A DNA stretch of 64,000 nucleotides from Kluyveromyces lactis (taxonomy: Eukaryota; Ascomycota; Saccharomycetes; Saccharomycetales; Saccharomycetaceae): contig NC_006041.1 of the NCBI RefSeq assembly GCF_000002515.2, positions 62,001 to 126,000 on the forward strand. Direction: 5' to 3'. The position numbers and the translations under genes were made by a program. The first letter of the stretch is position 1, and every line of letters starts with the position of its first letter. A model generated the notes under the pieces. The model was not told where the DNA came from. It ran no database searches and saw only the letters and a list, made by a program, of their open reading frames with translations. Shown here in pieces: positions 50,801 through 59,190 of the stretch.

Positions 50801-53457
50801 TTATCTCAACCGAGTCTTCCACTGAAGCTACTTCAACTGAATCTTTCACTTCCTCTACTACTACTGCAGACCCACAAGAACAAACTTCAACTGAATCTTC
50901 TACCGAAGCTACCACTTCTGAAGCTACCTCAACTGAATCTTCCACTGAAGCTACCACTTCTGAAGCTACCTCAACTGAATCTTCCACTGAAGCTACTTCA
51001 ACCGAATCTTCCACTTCCTCTACTACTACTGCAGACCCACAAGAACAAACTTCAACTGAATCTTCTACCGAAGCTACCACTTCTGAAGCTACCTCAACTG
51101 AATCTTCCACTGAAGCTATCACTTCTTCTGATGTTACATCAACTGAATCTTCCACTGAAGCTACTTCAACTGAAGCTACTTCAACCGAGTCTTCCACTGA
51201 AGCTATCACTTCTGAAGCTACCACTTCTGAAGCTACTTCAACTGAATCTTCCACCGAAGCTACTACTTCAACTGAATCTTCCACCGAAGCTACTACTTCT
51301 GATGTTATCTCAACCGAATCTTCTACCGAGTCTTCCACTGAAGCTACTTCAACTGAATCTTCCACCGAAGCTACCACTTCTGATGTTATCTCAACCGAGT
51401 CTTCCACTGAAGCTACCACTTCTGAAGCTACTTCAACTGAATCTTCCACCGAAGCTACTACTTCTGATGTTATCTCAACCGAATCTTCTACCGAGTCTTC
51501 CACTGAAGCTACTTCAACTGAATCTTCCACCGAAGCTACCACTTCTGATGTTATCTCAACCGAGTCTTCCACTGAAGCTACTTCAACCGAATCTTCTACC
51601 GAGTCTTCCACTGAAGCTACTTCAACTGAATCTTCCACCGAAGCTACTACTTCTGATGTTATCTCAACCGAGTCTTCCACTGAAGCTATCACTTCTTCTG
51701 ATGTTACATCAACTGAATCTTCCACTGAAGCTACTTCAACTGAATCTTTCACTTCCTCTACTACTACTGCAGACCCACAAGAACAAACTTCAACTGAGTC
51801 GTCTTCTGAAGTCACCTCAACTGGATCCTCAACTGTAATTACCGTATCGTCAACCACGATCTTAGAGCCAGAAGAACGAACTTCAACTGAGTCGTCTTCT
51901 GAAGTCACATCAACTGGATCCTCAACGGTACTTACCGCATCGTCAACCACGATCTTAGAGCCAGAAGAACGAACTTCAACTGAGTCGTCTTCTGAAGTCA
52001 CCTCAACTGGATCCTCAACTGTAATTATCGCATCGTCAACCACGATCTTAGAGCCAGAAGAACGAACTTCAACTGAATCCTCAACTGAAGCTACTTCAAC
52101 TGAATCACCTATCGAGGCTACCAAATCTTCTGACATTATCTCAACTCAATCATCTAACACTAGCACTGAGGAAGATAATTACTATACCAGCGCTTTGCCT
52201 CCAACCGTGCCCGAAAGCACCACTGAGATGTCTTCGACTTCTGCCTCTTTCACTCCTCTAATCCCATCAGCTCTCTACCCCAACTCTACCATAACCTCTG
52301 CTACAGCCACTACAACTGAAGAAACATCTGATATTAACAGCCAGTCGTCGACTGTTCCAACGGATTCACAAACTTCAATTACCTCTGATTTGACTACTGA
52401 TTATTCTATTTCCGAATCCAGTCAAACAGTAACATCGTTTGAAACAGAATCGAATGATGATATTTCAGCAGTTGTTACACCAACTCAATCTTCAACAACG
52501 ACGCTTGCAGTTCCACCAGATAGATTGACCACTCTGTCAGAAAGCAGCTCTACTATTTCTTCTGCAACAACATCAACTACCACAGCTGATCCGGAAGAAG
52601 CTGCTTCATTATCTACTCCCGCTACCATCTCTTCCAGTGAATTTATTAGTAGCGAAATACCAACCGCCGTTAGTGAAACAACCATCTTCTCAGGAAGCTC
52701 CGATAGTATTACGACTTTGTTAAACACCGTAACCGAAGAGACCACCAAGACCTCAGTTACTGGTCCAGAAACTGAATCTAAAACTACCGGGACGATTACT
52801 GAGACCAACCCACCAAATGTTATTGTTTCTTCATCCATCACATCCGATGAAGTTACGGTGTTCTCTGGAACTGATACTTTGACAACAAACCCAAGTTCAA
52901 GCACATCGACTGTGACTTCCACCTCATATGAAACCGATTCTAAGGGCCATGTTACGAAGACAAACGTATACACTGAAACACTAGTTGTTCCATGTGAAAC
53001 CACCGATAACACAATATACCAAACAAATCCCAAGGGTGAAACCACCGGTACTACTGTTGTACACACCTCTACTGTTCCAACTGGTGTAACAAACGAAATT
53101 GCAACTGATTCCGAAACCCAAACCTCTACCGAAATTGCAACTGAGACCAAGAGTCAAGTCGCTGCTGAAACAAAGAACCCTGAAGCAAAGAACCCTGATG
53201 CAGCCACAGAAACTGCTTCTAAATCCAATTCTAATACCCAACCGGTTCCTTCTTACATTTCTTCCGTCACAACAACCGCTCAACAACCAGCCATCTCATC
53301 AGAGTCCAGCGTACCAGCTGCCTCTTCAGCAACGGGTACTTCATCGAAAACTACTCCAACCGCAGCTGTATACACTGGTGGTGCATCTGCCTCAATTATT
53401 TTCAACCGCTTCACTTTAATCGTTTTACCATTCTTATTAACGATGGCTATTATGTGA
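47821..53457 (+). CDS. FLO11-type GPI-anchored adhesin with two tandem Flo11 domains
   Basis: The protein has 1878 residues. In order: a signal peptide (residues 1 to about 22, LVLAVGPAAAS); a Flo11 domain (about 26-220) with LKSLWSLKIIG, QLFGYNEKTYLIDNPTDWTA and TTTFDLITGCNNYDN, all close to the S. cerevisiae Flo11 A domain; a Ser/Thr linker; a second Flo11 domain (about 286-480); a Ser/Thr/Glu repeat array (about 480-1440); non-repeated Ser/Thr sequence; a flocculin-like segment (SYETDSKGHVTKTNVYTE and VVPCETT); and a hydrophobic GPI signal at the end (FTLIVLPFLLTMAIM). Flo11 domains bind each other between cells through aromatic bands, giving biofilm and invasive growth; the repeats form an O-mannosylated stalk. 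It lies between UBP3 and SED1, where S. cerevisiae has no adhesin, and is convergent with SED1. Family is clear; orthology to FLO11 itself is not shown. Confidence 0.92.
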   Translation: MHFTIVGLICWLVLAVGPAAASNNNCDFVKGNHGSGSFEPINGCPCLDFSFRSQNTRTMPYNIELENVKWVESNIYTVTLHVTGQKQIPLKSLWSLKIIGVNSPDGSTFQLFGYNEKTYLIDNPTDWTATFRVYGQADSNDPSIVWMPTFQIQYEYCQGSADCSDWSYGTTTFDLITGCNNYDNYKRSQTDAGSYFWPAQLSGETKYPQSYPCEKPTSTLASSSSTSTSSTSSSASSTSTISVSSTSSLRSTSSASTSSISSTSSTSSSSVSTTSSMPSASSAVPVDFTGGDHGSGSVEPINGCPCLDFSFHSQNTGTMQYSIVPEEVNWVQDNIYTVTLHVTGQKQIPLKSLWSLKIIGVNSPDGSTFQLFGYNEKTYLIDNPTDWTATFRVYGQADSNDPSIVWMPTFQIQYEYCQGSADCSDWSYGTTTFDLITGCNNYDNYKRSQTDAGSYFWPAQLSGETKYPQSYPCEKPTSTLASSSSTSTSSTSIISSGVSTITTAEPQEQTSTASSTEAITSSDVISTESSTEATSTDVTSTEAITSDVTSAEVPFDGSLSFSRTSVPEEQTPTESSTEAITSSDVTSTESSTEATTSEATSTESSTEATTSDVTSTESPTEATSTESSTSSTTTADPQEQTSTESSTEATTSDVISTESSTSSTTTANPQEQTSTESSTEATTSEATSTESSTEATTSDVISTESSTEATSTESFTSSTTTADPQEQTSTESSTEAITSEATSTESSTEATTSEATSTESSTEATSTESSTSSTTTADPQEQTSTESSTEATTSEATTSDVISTESSTEATSTESFTSSTTTADPQEQTSTESSTEATTSDVISTESSTEATTSEATSTESSTEATTSDVISTESSTEATSTESFTSSTTTADPQEQTSTESSTEAITSEATSTESSTEAITSEATSTEATSTESSTEATTSEATSTESSTEATTSDVISTESSTEATSTESSTESSTEATSTESSTEATTSDVISTESSTEATSTESFTSSTTTADPQEQTSTESSTEATTSEATSTESSTEATTSEATSTESSTEATSTESSTSSTTTADPQEQTSTESSTEATTSEATSTESSTEAITSSDVTSTESSTEATSTEATSTESSTEAITSEATTSEATSTESSTEATTSTESSTEATTSDVISTESSTESSTEATSTESSTEATTSDVISTESSTEATTSEATSTESSTEATTSDVISTESSTESSTEATSTESSTEATTSDVISTESSTEATSTESSTESSTEATSTESSTEATTSDVISTESSTEAITSSDVTSTESSTEATSTESFTSSTTTADPQEQTSTESSSEVTSTGSSTVITVSSTTILEPEERTSTESSSEVTSTGSSTVLTASSTTILEPEERTSTESSSEVTSTGSSTVIIASSTTILEPEERTSTESSTEATSTESPIEATKSSDIISTQSSNTSTEEDNYYTSALPPTVPESTTEMSSTSASFTPLIPSALYPNSTITSATATTTEETSDINSQSSTVPTDSQTSITSDLTTDYSISESSQTVTSFETESNDDISAVVTPTQSSTTTLAVPPDRLTTLSESSSTISSATTSTTTADPEEAASLSTPATISSSEFISSEIPTAVSETTIFSGSSDSITTLLNTVTEETTKTSVTGPETESKTTGTITETNPPNVIVSSSITSDEVTVFSGTDTLTTNPSSSTSTVTSTSYETDSKGHVTKTNVYTETLVVPCETTDNTIYQTNPKGETTGTTVVHTSTVPTGVTNEIATDSETQTSTEIATETKSQVAAETKNPEAKNPDAATETASKSNSNTQPVPSYISSVTTTAQQPAISSESSVPAASSATGTSSKTTPTAAVYTGGASASIIFNRFTLIVLPFLLTMAIM
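47898..49292 (+). repeat. Tandem duplication of the Flo11 domain, offset 780 bp
   Basis: Copy 1 (from about 47898 to 48512) aligns without gaps to copy 2 (48678-49292). In 47941-48060 versus 48721-48840 I count 25 mismatches in 120 bases. From 48061 to 48512 versus 48841 to 49292 I count none in 452. The identical part runs from mid-domain into the Ser/Thr linker. Confidence 0.95.
49321..52130 (+). repeat. Ser/Thr/Glu-coding repeat array of the adhesin
   Basis: About 2.8 kb is built from short modules such as TESSTEAT, TSEATS, TSDVIS and ESFTSSTTTADPQEQTS. The ADPQEQ block occurs eight times, with one ANPQEQ and one AEPQEQ variant, giving a higher-order repeat of variable spacing. The restricted codon set (ACT, TCT, GAA, GCT, TCA) leaves long open frames on the opposite strand and in another plus frame; these are shadows. 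Confidence 0.95.
51786..52064 (+). repeat. Three 93-bp units at the end of the adhesin array
   Basis: Units 51786-51878, 51879-51971 and 51972-52064 encode 31 residues each (with TTILEPEER and SSSEVTSTGSS). They differ from each other at only a few bases, so they expanded recently. Confidence 0.9.
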
Positions 53458-54314
53458 GGTAGATCTTCACATTATATTCCTTTTCTAAATTCTAAATTGA
53501 CTAAATGAATGCGCAACATATGCGCCCTGTCAATGACGTTAAACTTTTTGTTCATTAACCCTATAGGCCTATAGACTATCTGATAAATTTATATACCCAT
53601 ATTCACCAATGTTTTATATATGGCTTGTAATGTTTAAACTTTTGCATCATTATCTTCATATTTTCTCCCTTTGTTTATAACTTGGAACCGTTCTCTCATG
53701 TGTCATAATTTGAACGCCTATAACGTCCATTACAGAAAATTTCACAGTGAAATACTGAAAGAGCTGTAGTAGTAGAAGAAAAAAATGACGCAGTTAAGCA
53801 CGAGATACCATGACAACGCATTAAAAACGGAAAGCGATGAATTTGAAGATAAATTCTGAACTCAATTAAGAACTATAAGACTACTGATTTTGTTACTAGT
53901 TTATATGATCATATATCAAATGATTGAAAAAACAGAAAAATACATCCTTGGTTTATAATGTATAAAAAAGAATTAAGAAATAAGTGTTGAAAAGTTCAAT
54001 AGGCCAACTATTTTGGGTTAAACAGTGACAAATTGACAGGGAATCCAAACTAGTGTTAATGAACTTAAATTGAAATAGAAATAAAAGTAAAACTGAAATA
54101 TGATGTAATTAGTGGTTAGGTTCTTAATTTGAAGGTTCCAAAAGCACTAATACAGGCGGAAGTTTATGCGAAGATTTATTAATAGATAGTAGTAGTGATA
54201 GTAATAGTCCACTTCGATCGTAGTTAGTGTGAAGAGAAGAACTTGACCAAAGAATAAAAAACCAGAAAGTGAGAAAAAATATTATCCTGGGTTGACGAAT
54301 GTCATATTACCACA
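53458..54314. other. Adhesin/SED1 convergent intergenic region
   Basis: The 857-bp AT-rich spacer lies between two stop codons and is long for a convergent pair in yeast. I see no gene, tRNA or repeat in it. Confidence 0.5.
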
Positions 54315-54800
54315 CTATAACAATAACGCCAAGCATGCTAGTGCACCTGCGAAGCCACCAGAAACCTTGTTACCGATATTCTCATCAAAGGTTTGCACGG
54401 TATGAGAGCTTGAAGAGGAAGCAGAAGTCACTTCAGTAGAAACAGTTGTTTCCTTAGTATGTTCAGCTTCGGTGGTCTCTTCAGCTGGTGGTGGAACAAC
54501 AGTTTCAGTAGGCTTTTCTGGAGCTTCAGGAGTAGTCTTTGTGATAACACATGGACAGTCTGTGATAGTCAACGTAGTTGGTTCAGTAACGATGATGGTC
54601 TTACTGTTAGTGATGATAGTGGTTGGTTCTGGACAGTAAGTAGTGAACTCAGTGACAGTTTCAACGTCGGTAACCCAAGCGGTGGACAAATCTTCAGAAG
54701 TAGTACCGTTTGTTGGGACCGGAATGTCACTAGAAGTGACATTTTCAAAAGCTGCCAAAGCAGTAGCGGAGAATAGAGTCAAAGCGGTCAAAAATCTCAT
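54315..54800 (-). CDS. Sed1/Spi1-type GPI-anchored cell wall protein
   Basis: The protein has 161 residues. It has a signal peptide (MRFLTALTLFSATALAAFEN), a single copy of the Sed1/Spi1 module (VTEFTTYCPEPTTIITNSK through EPTTLTITDCPC), a Pro/Glu/Thr-rich stalk, and a GPI signal at the end (KVSGGFAGALACLALLL). In S. cerevisiae SED1 (338 residues, two modules) lies beside RAD55, and SPI1 (148 residues, one module) beside UBP3; they are duplicates from the genome duplication. This gene lies between homologues of both neighbours, so it stands for their common ancestor, and its single module is Spi1-like. It is a structural wall glycoprotein of stationary or stressed cells. A TATATAAG box lies about 185 bp upstream. 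Confidence 0.9.
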   Translation of the reverse strand: MRFLTALTLFSATALAAFENVTSSDIPVPTNGTTSEDLSTAWVTDVETVTEFTTYCPEPTTIITNSKTIIVTEPTTLTITDCPCVITKTTPEAPEKPTETVVPPPAEETTEAEHTKETTVSTEVTSASSSSSHTVQTFDENIGNKVSGGFAGALACLALLL

Positions 54801-55962
54801 TTTTTGCAGTATTTCTTTATTGATGAACGCGATGTGTTAGCGATAGTAAGTTTTCTTGCTTATCTAGAAGATACAATAGTGAATCCTGATGTTACAGCTA
54901 TAACAATACAGATTATTCAACAGGAAAAAAAAGTGGAAGAAGGGATATATTATTCTAAAACTCTTGAAACAAACCAATGCCTTATATACTTTTCAGTCGG
55001 CCCACTCATATCGCTATTCTTATCCCCTTGCTTTCTTCACCTGGCAATTTATTTTAGTCACAAGATCTACGCAATTTTTTCCCTCTCCATTGCAGCACTG
55101 TCATACCAAAAAAAAAAGATGAACATGACAATAATAGAAACAATCTTTGTCACAACAAATATCCACTTTAGTCCAATTAAGTAAAATCGAGAATAGTAAA
55201 CAAAAAATGGAGTTGTACGCAGATACAGCAGAAACCCTCAAAATAGAAGCCGTCATCCCTCAAATGGCTCTTCCCAAACAATAAGCAAAATCTAATTATC
55301 CAGTCATTTCTTCCTGTTTCTGCGTAATTCCATACCCGCATTCGGTTTGGCCATATTAAAATGGAAGCCGGCTATTTTACAAACAACACCTACAAGGACA
55401 TATGTTGCTTATACAATGGAGCTAAGTGGGCCGATCACAGATTGCTCCACCTCAGAACCTTCATTGACACTTTATGACAGGTTGGAACGGCTGAAACATG
55501 TAAAAAACAAGATTAGCTTGTTAAATTCATATCTGTAAACCTAGCAGTAACAATAAAAGCAAAACAAACAAATTTTTCCTATTTGAATTCCAATAATAGA
55601 AAAGTTAGTGGATTCAAGGTTCAAGAGCTCTTAAAACCGGCCAATGAAAACCGTCCCATGTCGATTACTAAAGTTGGCATAGATCACGTCAGATCTATTT
55701 TGATGCCCTTTGGGGATCTCTCGAAGGAGAAAATGGAAAAAAAAGACACATGCACCCATACACCACATCATTAGTAATTTCCATGATCTCTCTTTTGGTT
55801 TCCGTGGAGATTCCTGGAAAAGCGTCCGATGACGAATGTGAGATATATTGGGCACCACTCGTGACCGTATCTAAGGAGGAAGGGCGCAATTCTTAGTTGC
55901 ATATTTTATTCACTTAAAAGTGACAAAATTAGGTCGGCTTCCTGTTTGTAATGTGTTCCGTT
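54801..55962. other. SED1 upstream region / RAD55 downstream region
   Basis: The 1.16-kb spacer carries the promoter of the wall protein and the RAD55 3' end. Three small plus-strand ORFs (63-126 codons) are present; none is recognised. One ends in a possible helix (LYDRLERLKHVKNKISLLNS), too weak to call. Confidence 0.5.
54981..54988 (-). promoter_or_regulatory. TATA box of the Sed1/Spi1-type gene
   Basis: The minus strand reads TATATAAG about 185 bp before the ATG at 54800. Confidence 0.5.
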
Positions 55963-57204
55963 CTATCCTTCACTATCATATATGATAGCGTCGTTGTCAG
56001 TGCCTTCAGTTCCATGAGTTGCCACAATGTTGTCTGAATGAACGATTCGTGGTGTAAACTGGATTGATTGCGAAGAGTTTGGTGTTACGGGCTGACTGTG
56101 ACTTTGAACATCTAATAGCATACGGCTCGGACTTGGCTCCGTGTATAAAACCCGTCTTCTCTTGTTTGGGGGAAGCACCGGTGCTGCGGCTACTGCAGCA
56201 GCAGCAGCTGTCGCACTTGAGGAAGTGTTCGTAGGAAGAAGATTGTCAGTGACAGCAGTTGTTGGGTTTTCTGCGACTATAGTTGTGTGACAGCTATAAA
56301 AGTTCCCAGATTCATTAGTCTTAACCCAAACCAGTTTATTCTTCGAGCCCACTGGCTGTTGATGTTGTACAACAAACTGCCGTGATACCTCGGGGATGAT
56401 TCTTTTCTGGGAGTTAGGATTCTGCTTTTGTTCTGCATCCCAATTCCAGAACACACCGATCCTGCATCGAAGAAACACCTCCCAACGGGCATCTTTACTT
56501 CCAACGGCTGCATTTGCTACTAATCCACTCTTCAACACTTGCACGTGACGTTTCCGTTGAGATTTCACGAGGAAATTGCTAAAGGAACCATCTGAGTGGG
56601 TTCCGTTGCTGGGATCGTTGTATGAGACAACTGCATCGTCTGAATAGTCCTGGTAACCTGTGTTCATAGCGTCATTAAGTAATACCACCACCGTATTGTT
56701 TGAAGTGGCGTATTTAGTTATGGTGACAAGCAATTGTATCAAACTTTTCACCTTGAAATCGTGCAAGGTCTGTCGATGGTTAGAATATCCACTGTTCTTC
56801 TCGTACATATGGAGATACTCTACCAAAAGCTGAGATAAACCATCGATTATTATGAGCCCGTACGTCTCTTTTAAATTCTGAAACATGTACCACAGTTGAG
56901 CAAATTTCTTCACTCTTGCGAATTGGCACCCTTTGAAATGGACTTCGTCCTCATCTCCTTGCTCTATAAGCTTCAGTGGTACTTGCTGGAACGTGTCAAT
57001 CCACAGACATTTCATCCTATTCTGATTATTGTTCACTAATTGTACCGCGAACTTTGTCTTGCCAATTCCTGGAGGTCCGTAAACCTCGTAGATACTCTGT
57101 GGTTGGAATCCGTCATTCAATGAATCGTCTAAACTCTCAATGCCACTTCGTACATGATCTGCACGCGCTTGTATCAGTTGAGACAAAGGTACACCAAATG
57201 ACAT
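55963..57204 (-). CDS. RAD55: Rad55, Rad51 paralogue of recombinational repair
   Basis: The protein has 413 residues (406 in S. cerevisiae). A RecA-type Walker A, GPPGIGKTKFA, lies near residue 43, followed by a Walker B (GLIIIDGLSQLL) and further RecA-core strands. RSGIESLDDSLNDGFQP before the P-loop is typical of Rad51 paralogues. Rad55 forms a heterodimer with Rad57 that stabilises Rad51 filaments and counters Srs2, with help from the Shu complex. The C-terminal part includes an Ala run (encoded by GCA/GCT codons near 56190) followed by a basic stretch PPNKRRRV that could act as a nuclear localisation signal. The gene lies beside the SED1-type gene as in S. cerevisiae chr IV. Confidence 0.93.
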   Translation of the reverse strand: MSFGVPLSQLIQARADHVRSGIESLDDSLNDGFQPQSIYEVYGPPGIGKTKFAVQLVNNNQNRMKCLWIDTFQQVPLKLIEQGDEDEVHFKGCQFARVKKFAQLWYMFQNLKETYGLIIIDGLSQLLVEYLHMYEKNSGYSNHRQTLHDFKVKSLIQLLVTITKYATSNNTVVVLLNDAMNTGYQDYSDDAVVSYNDPSNGTHSDGSFSNFLVKSQRKRHVQVLKSGLVANAAVGSKDARWEVFLRCRIGVFWNWDAEQKQNPNSQKRIIPEVSRQFVVQHQQPVGSKNKLVWVKTNESGNFYSCHTTIVAENPTTAVTDNLLPTNTSSSATAAAAAVAAAPVLPPNKRRRVLYTEPSPSRMLLDVQSHSQPVTPNSSQSIQFTPRIVHSDNIVATHGTEGTDNDAIIYDSEG

Positions 57205-57811
57205 TAGAATGCTATCAACTAATCACCAAACGCGTCCACAGTTTCTCCTGGTTCTTCAAGCCTTTCAAGACTATGTATAACTAGCCTTTTAAATCCGCAT
57301 AATTCACCTTTAGGTGTAACTAAAAAATGTCATCAAGTCCGTAGACAACTCAGCTCAATAATGTTTGTTTTATTTACCAGGTTTTTGCTGTGATTATGTT
57401 ATTCAAAAATATAAAATAAGAAAAGATAAGAGGGAGTAATAATACTTGAATTTAATCATTGAAAGAATTGAAATTAAAAACTCGAAGGTTCTTCCCACGA
57501 ATCTCCTTGTCTACCTCTTGTCGGATTATATCCTACGGGTGTATCTTATTTGGACTTTATTGATTATTAGTCTAGTTCATTAAGCTAGAGAAGATAATGA
57601 GTTCCGGGTAACATTTCAAATCTTAAAATTTTTCTTAGCATTCAACATTGCCGAACAGGAAAAATTGAAATCATTTCGACTTGTATCAATTCATGAATCT
57701 AAAATGCATAACTAGAAAGTCTACTATTTCTTGCTCAATGCATCCTATTTACATTCTTCCTAGAGTTTCGGAACGATTGATATAATTGAGGCAACTAACT
57801 AAAAATATTTA
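57205..57811. other. Divergent RAD55/RSM26-type promoter region
   Basis: The 607-bp AT-rich spacer contains no recognisable RNA gene or ORF. Conserved synteny with the S. cerevisiae RAD55 region ends here. Confidence 0.5.
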
Positions 57812-58573
57812 ATGTCAATGTTTGGGCGTCAACTGTTCAGAGGAATACACACAGTTCCAAAGATACCTGGTATTTCACAACTTTTGGATTCAGGCATCCC
57901 TCATGTTATGAGCGCTAACACATTCAAAACTTGCTGGGTTGACCAGCAGCAGCTTTTGTGCGATAAGCTAACACTGGCATCTGCAGGAACTGCCGCAGAA
58001 TCCTACTTGCCATTCCATTTAGTACTGCACACTGCGAAGAAATCATACCAAACAAACATTTTCAATTTGGCTAGTGCTTTGCACAATAACCATTTGTTCA
58101 TAGAAAACATATTGCCTATGGAACAAGTTACACATCCATCTCGTGAGTTTCTACAGAAGCTAGAATCACAATATTCAATGACTTGGGATGCTTTTAAGGA
58201 TGAAATGGTTAGACATGCAGAAGAAGATGTGTTAGGTCAAGGATGGCTATTCCTTGTGGAAAATGATGCCAAGGAACTTCACATCCTAACAGTTCAAAAT
58301 AATGGTACTCCATACTACTTTGCTAGAAACCAATCTTTCGATTTGAACAGTGCTCTATCCTTAGAAGAAATGGAACAGTTTGTAACGATGAGAGATCTAC
58401 TTGCCGCAAATGCAGACGTTAAAGATTGGACAATGCCTTTGATTGCGATCAGTTTGTGGGACCATTCATACTTGAATGATTACGGTATTAAGGGCAGATC
58501 CACTTACGTAAGGAAGTGTTTAGATAACTTGAACTGGTCTGCGGTTAACAACAGATTGTTCTCCACACAATAG
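57812..58573 (+). CDS. RSM26: Mitochondrial small-subunit ribosomal protein mS42, SOD-like fold
   Basis: The protein has 253 residues (266 for S. cerevisiae Rsm26). It starts with a mitochondrial presequence (MSMFGRQLFRGIHTVPKIPG) and has the Fe/Mn superoxide-dismutase fold without full metal ligands: helical SALHNNHLFIENIL in the first half and GQGWLFLVEND and WDHSYLNDYG in the second. In the yeast mitoribosome the mS42 (Rsm26) and mS43 (Mrp1) proteins form a SOD-like heterodimer on the small subunit. The size and presequence favour Rsm26 over Mrp1 (about 321 residues), but I cannot align the two rigorously here. Some SOD ligand positions look retained (HNNH and WDHSY), which is usual for these proteins. 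Confidence 0.75.
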   Translation: MSMFGRQLFRGIHTVPKIPGISQLLDSGIPHVMSANTFKTCWVDQQQLLCDKLTLASAGTAAESYLPFHLVLHTAKKSYQTNIFNLASALHNNHLFIENILPMEQVTHPSREFLQKLESQYSMTWDAFKDEMVRHAEEDVLGQGWLFLVENDAKELHILTVQNNGTPYYFARNQSFDLNSALSLEEMEQFVTMRDLLAANADVKDWTMPLIAISLWDHSYLNDYGIKGRSTYVRKCLDNLNWSAVNNRLFSTQ

Positions 58574-58818
58574 GAGTATACCAGTACTTCCAATCATAAA
58601 TAGACTGTTGGCTCTCTTTAAAATATGGGTCTTAATTACATGTACATAGTCACAAATGCAATATAACCGTTTGCGAATAGCTCACAATCCTCTCTCATTA
58701 TTAGCGTATCTCTGGTTGATATAGGCAAGAGCGGATAAGGTACGGAAAACGGTATTCAACTAAAACTTCAACATCAAGTATAAAATACTTCCAAAACTCT
58801 GAGGAACTTGAGAACTCG

Positions 58819-58908
58819 TCCTTGTTAGCTCAGTTGGTAGAGCGTTCGGCTTTTAAGCATTGCTCGCAAGGAACCGAAATGTCAGGGGTTCGAGCCCCCT
58901 ATGAGGAG
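58819..58908 (+). tRNA. tRNA-Lys(UUU) with a 17-nt intron
   Basis: The mature part starts TCCTTGTTAGCTCAGTTGG and ends GAGCCCCCTATGAGGAG. The acceptor stem pairs TCCTTGT with ATGAGGA, discriminator G at 58908. The D-arm A-box (TAGCTCAGTTGG) and T-arm B-box (GGTTCGAGCC) are intact. The anticodon TTT is at 58852-58854. The intron is 58856-58872, after position 37, the standard nuclear site. The spliced length is 73 nt. S. cerevisiae tRNA-Lys(UUU) also has an intron, which I recall as 23 nt. A T-run terminator follows at 58915. Confidence 0.97.
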
Positions 58909-58914
58909 TTCTTA

Positions 58915-58920
58915 TTTTTT
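58915..58920 (+). terminator. Pol III terminator of tRNA-Lys
   Basis: Six T residues on the plus strand begin 7 bases after the tRNA 3' end, the usual Pol III stop signal. Confidence 0.8.
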
Positions 58921-59190
58921 CGTATTTGCAATAACCATCATAATATTCACTGGCCGGGAATGTTAGGTTTAGTACATTCTGTTAAATAAAATTCCTAGTA
59001 GGAAATAGGCACCTGGCGATGGATAATCAACTCTGTGACTGCTAAAAGCCGCTTATCGCTAATCTTTTGTTTTTCTTTCTTTCTTGAAGTGTTCTGATTT
59101 CTATTTACTTATCTATGGACTGATTGATTATAGAATACAAATTGACTTTAAATGAATGTACTCTGTGAAATGACGCTAAGGAGGATGCAT

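Noticed and set aside
49230-52136. 968-codon open frame on the minus strand across the adhesin array, and an 816-codon frame in another plus frame
   Set aside because: Both are shadows of the repeat array: the few codons used in it create no stops in those frames, and the peptides are simple repeats (VEDSVEVAS and LNLPLKLL types).
55347-55774. Two 63-codon ORFs between SED1 and RAD55
   Set aside because: Short, unrecognised, and without matching promoter or splice signals.
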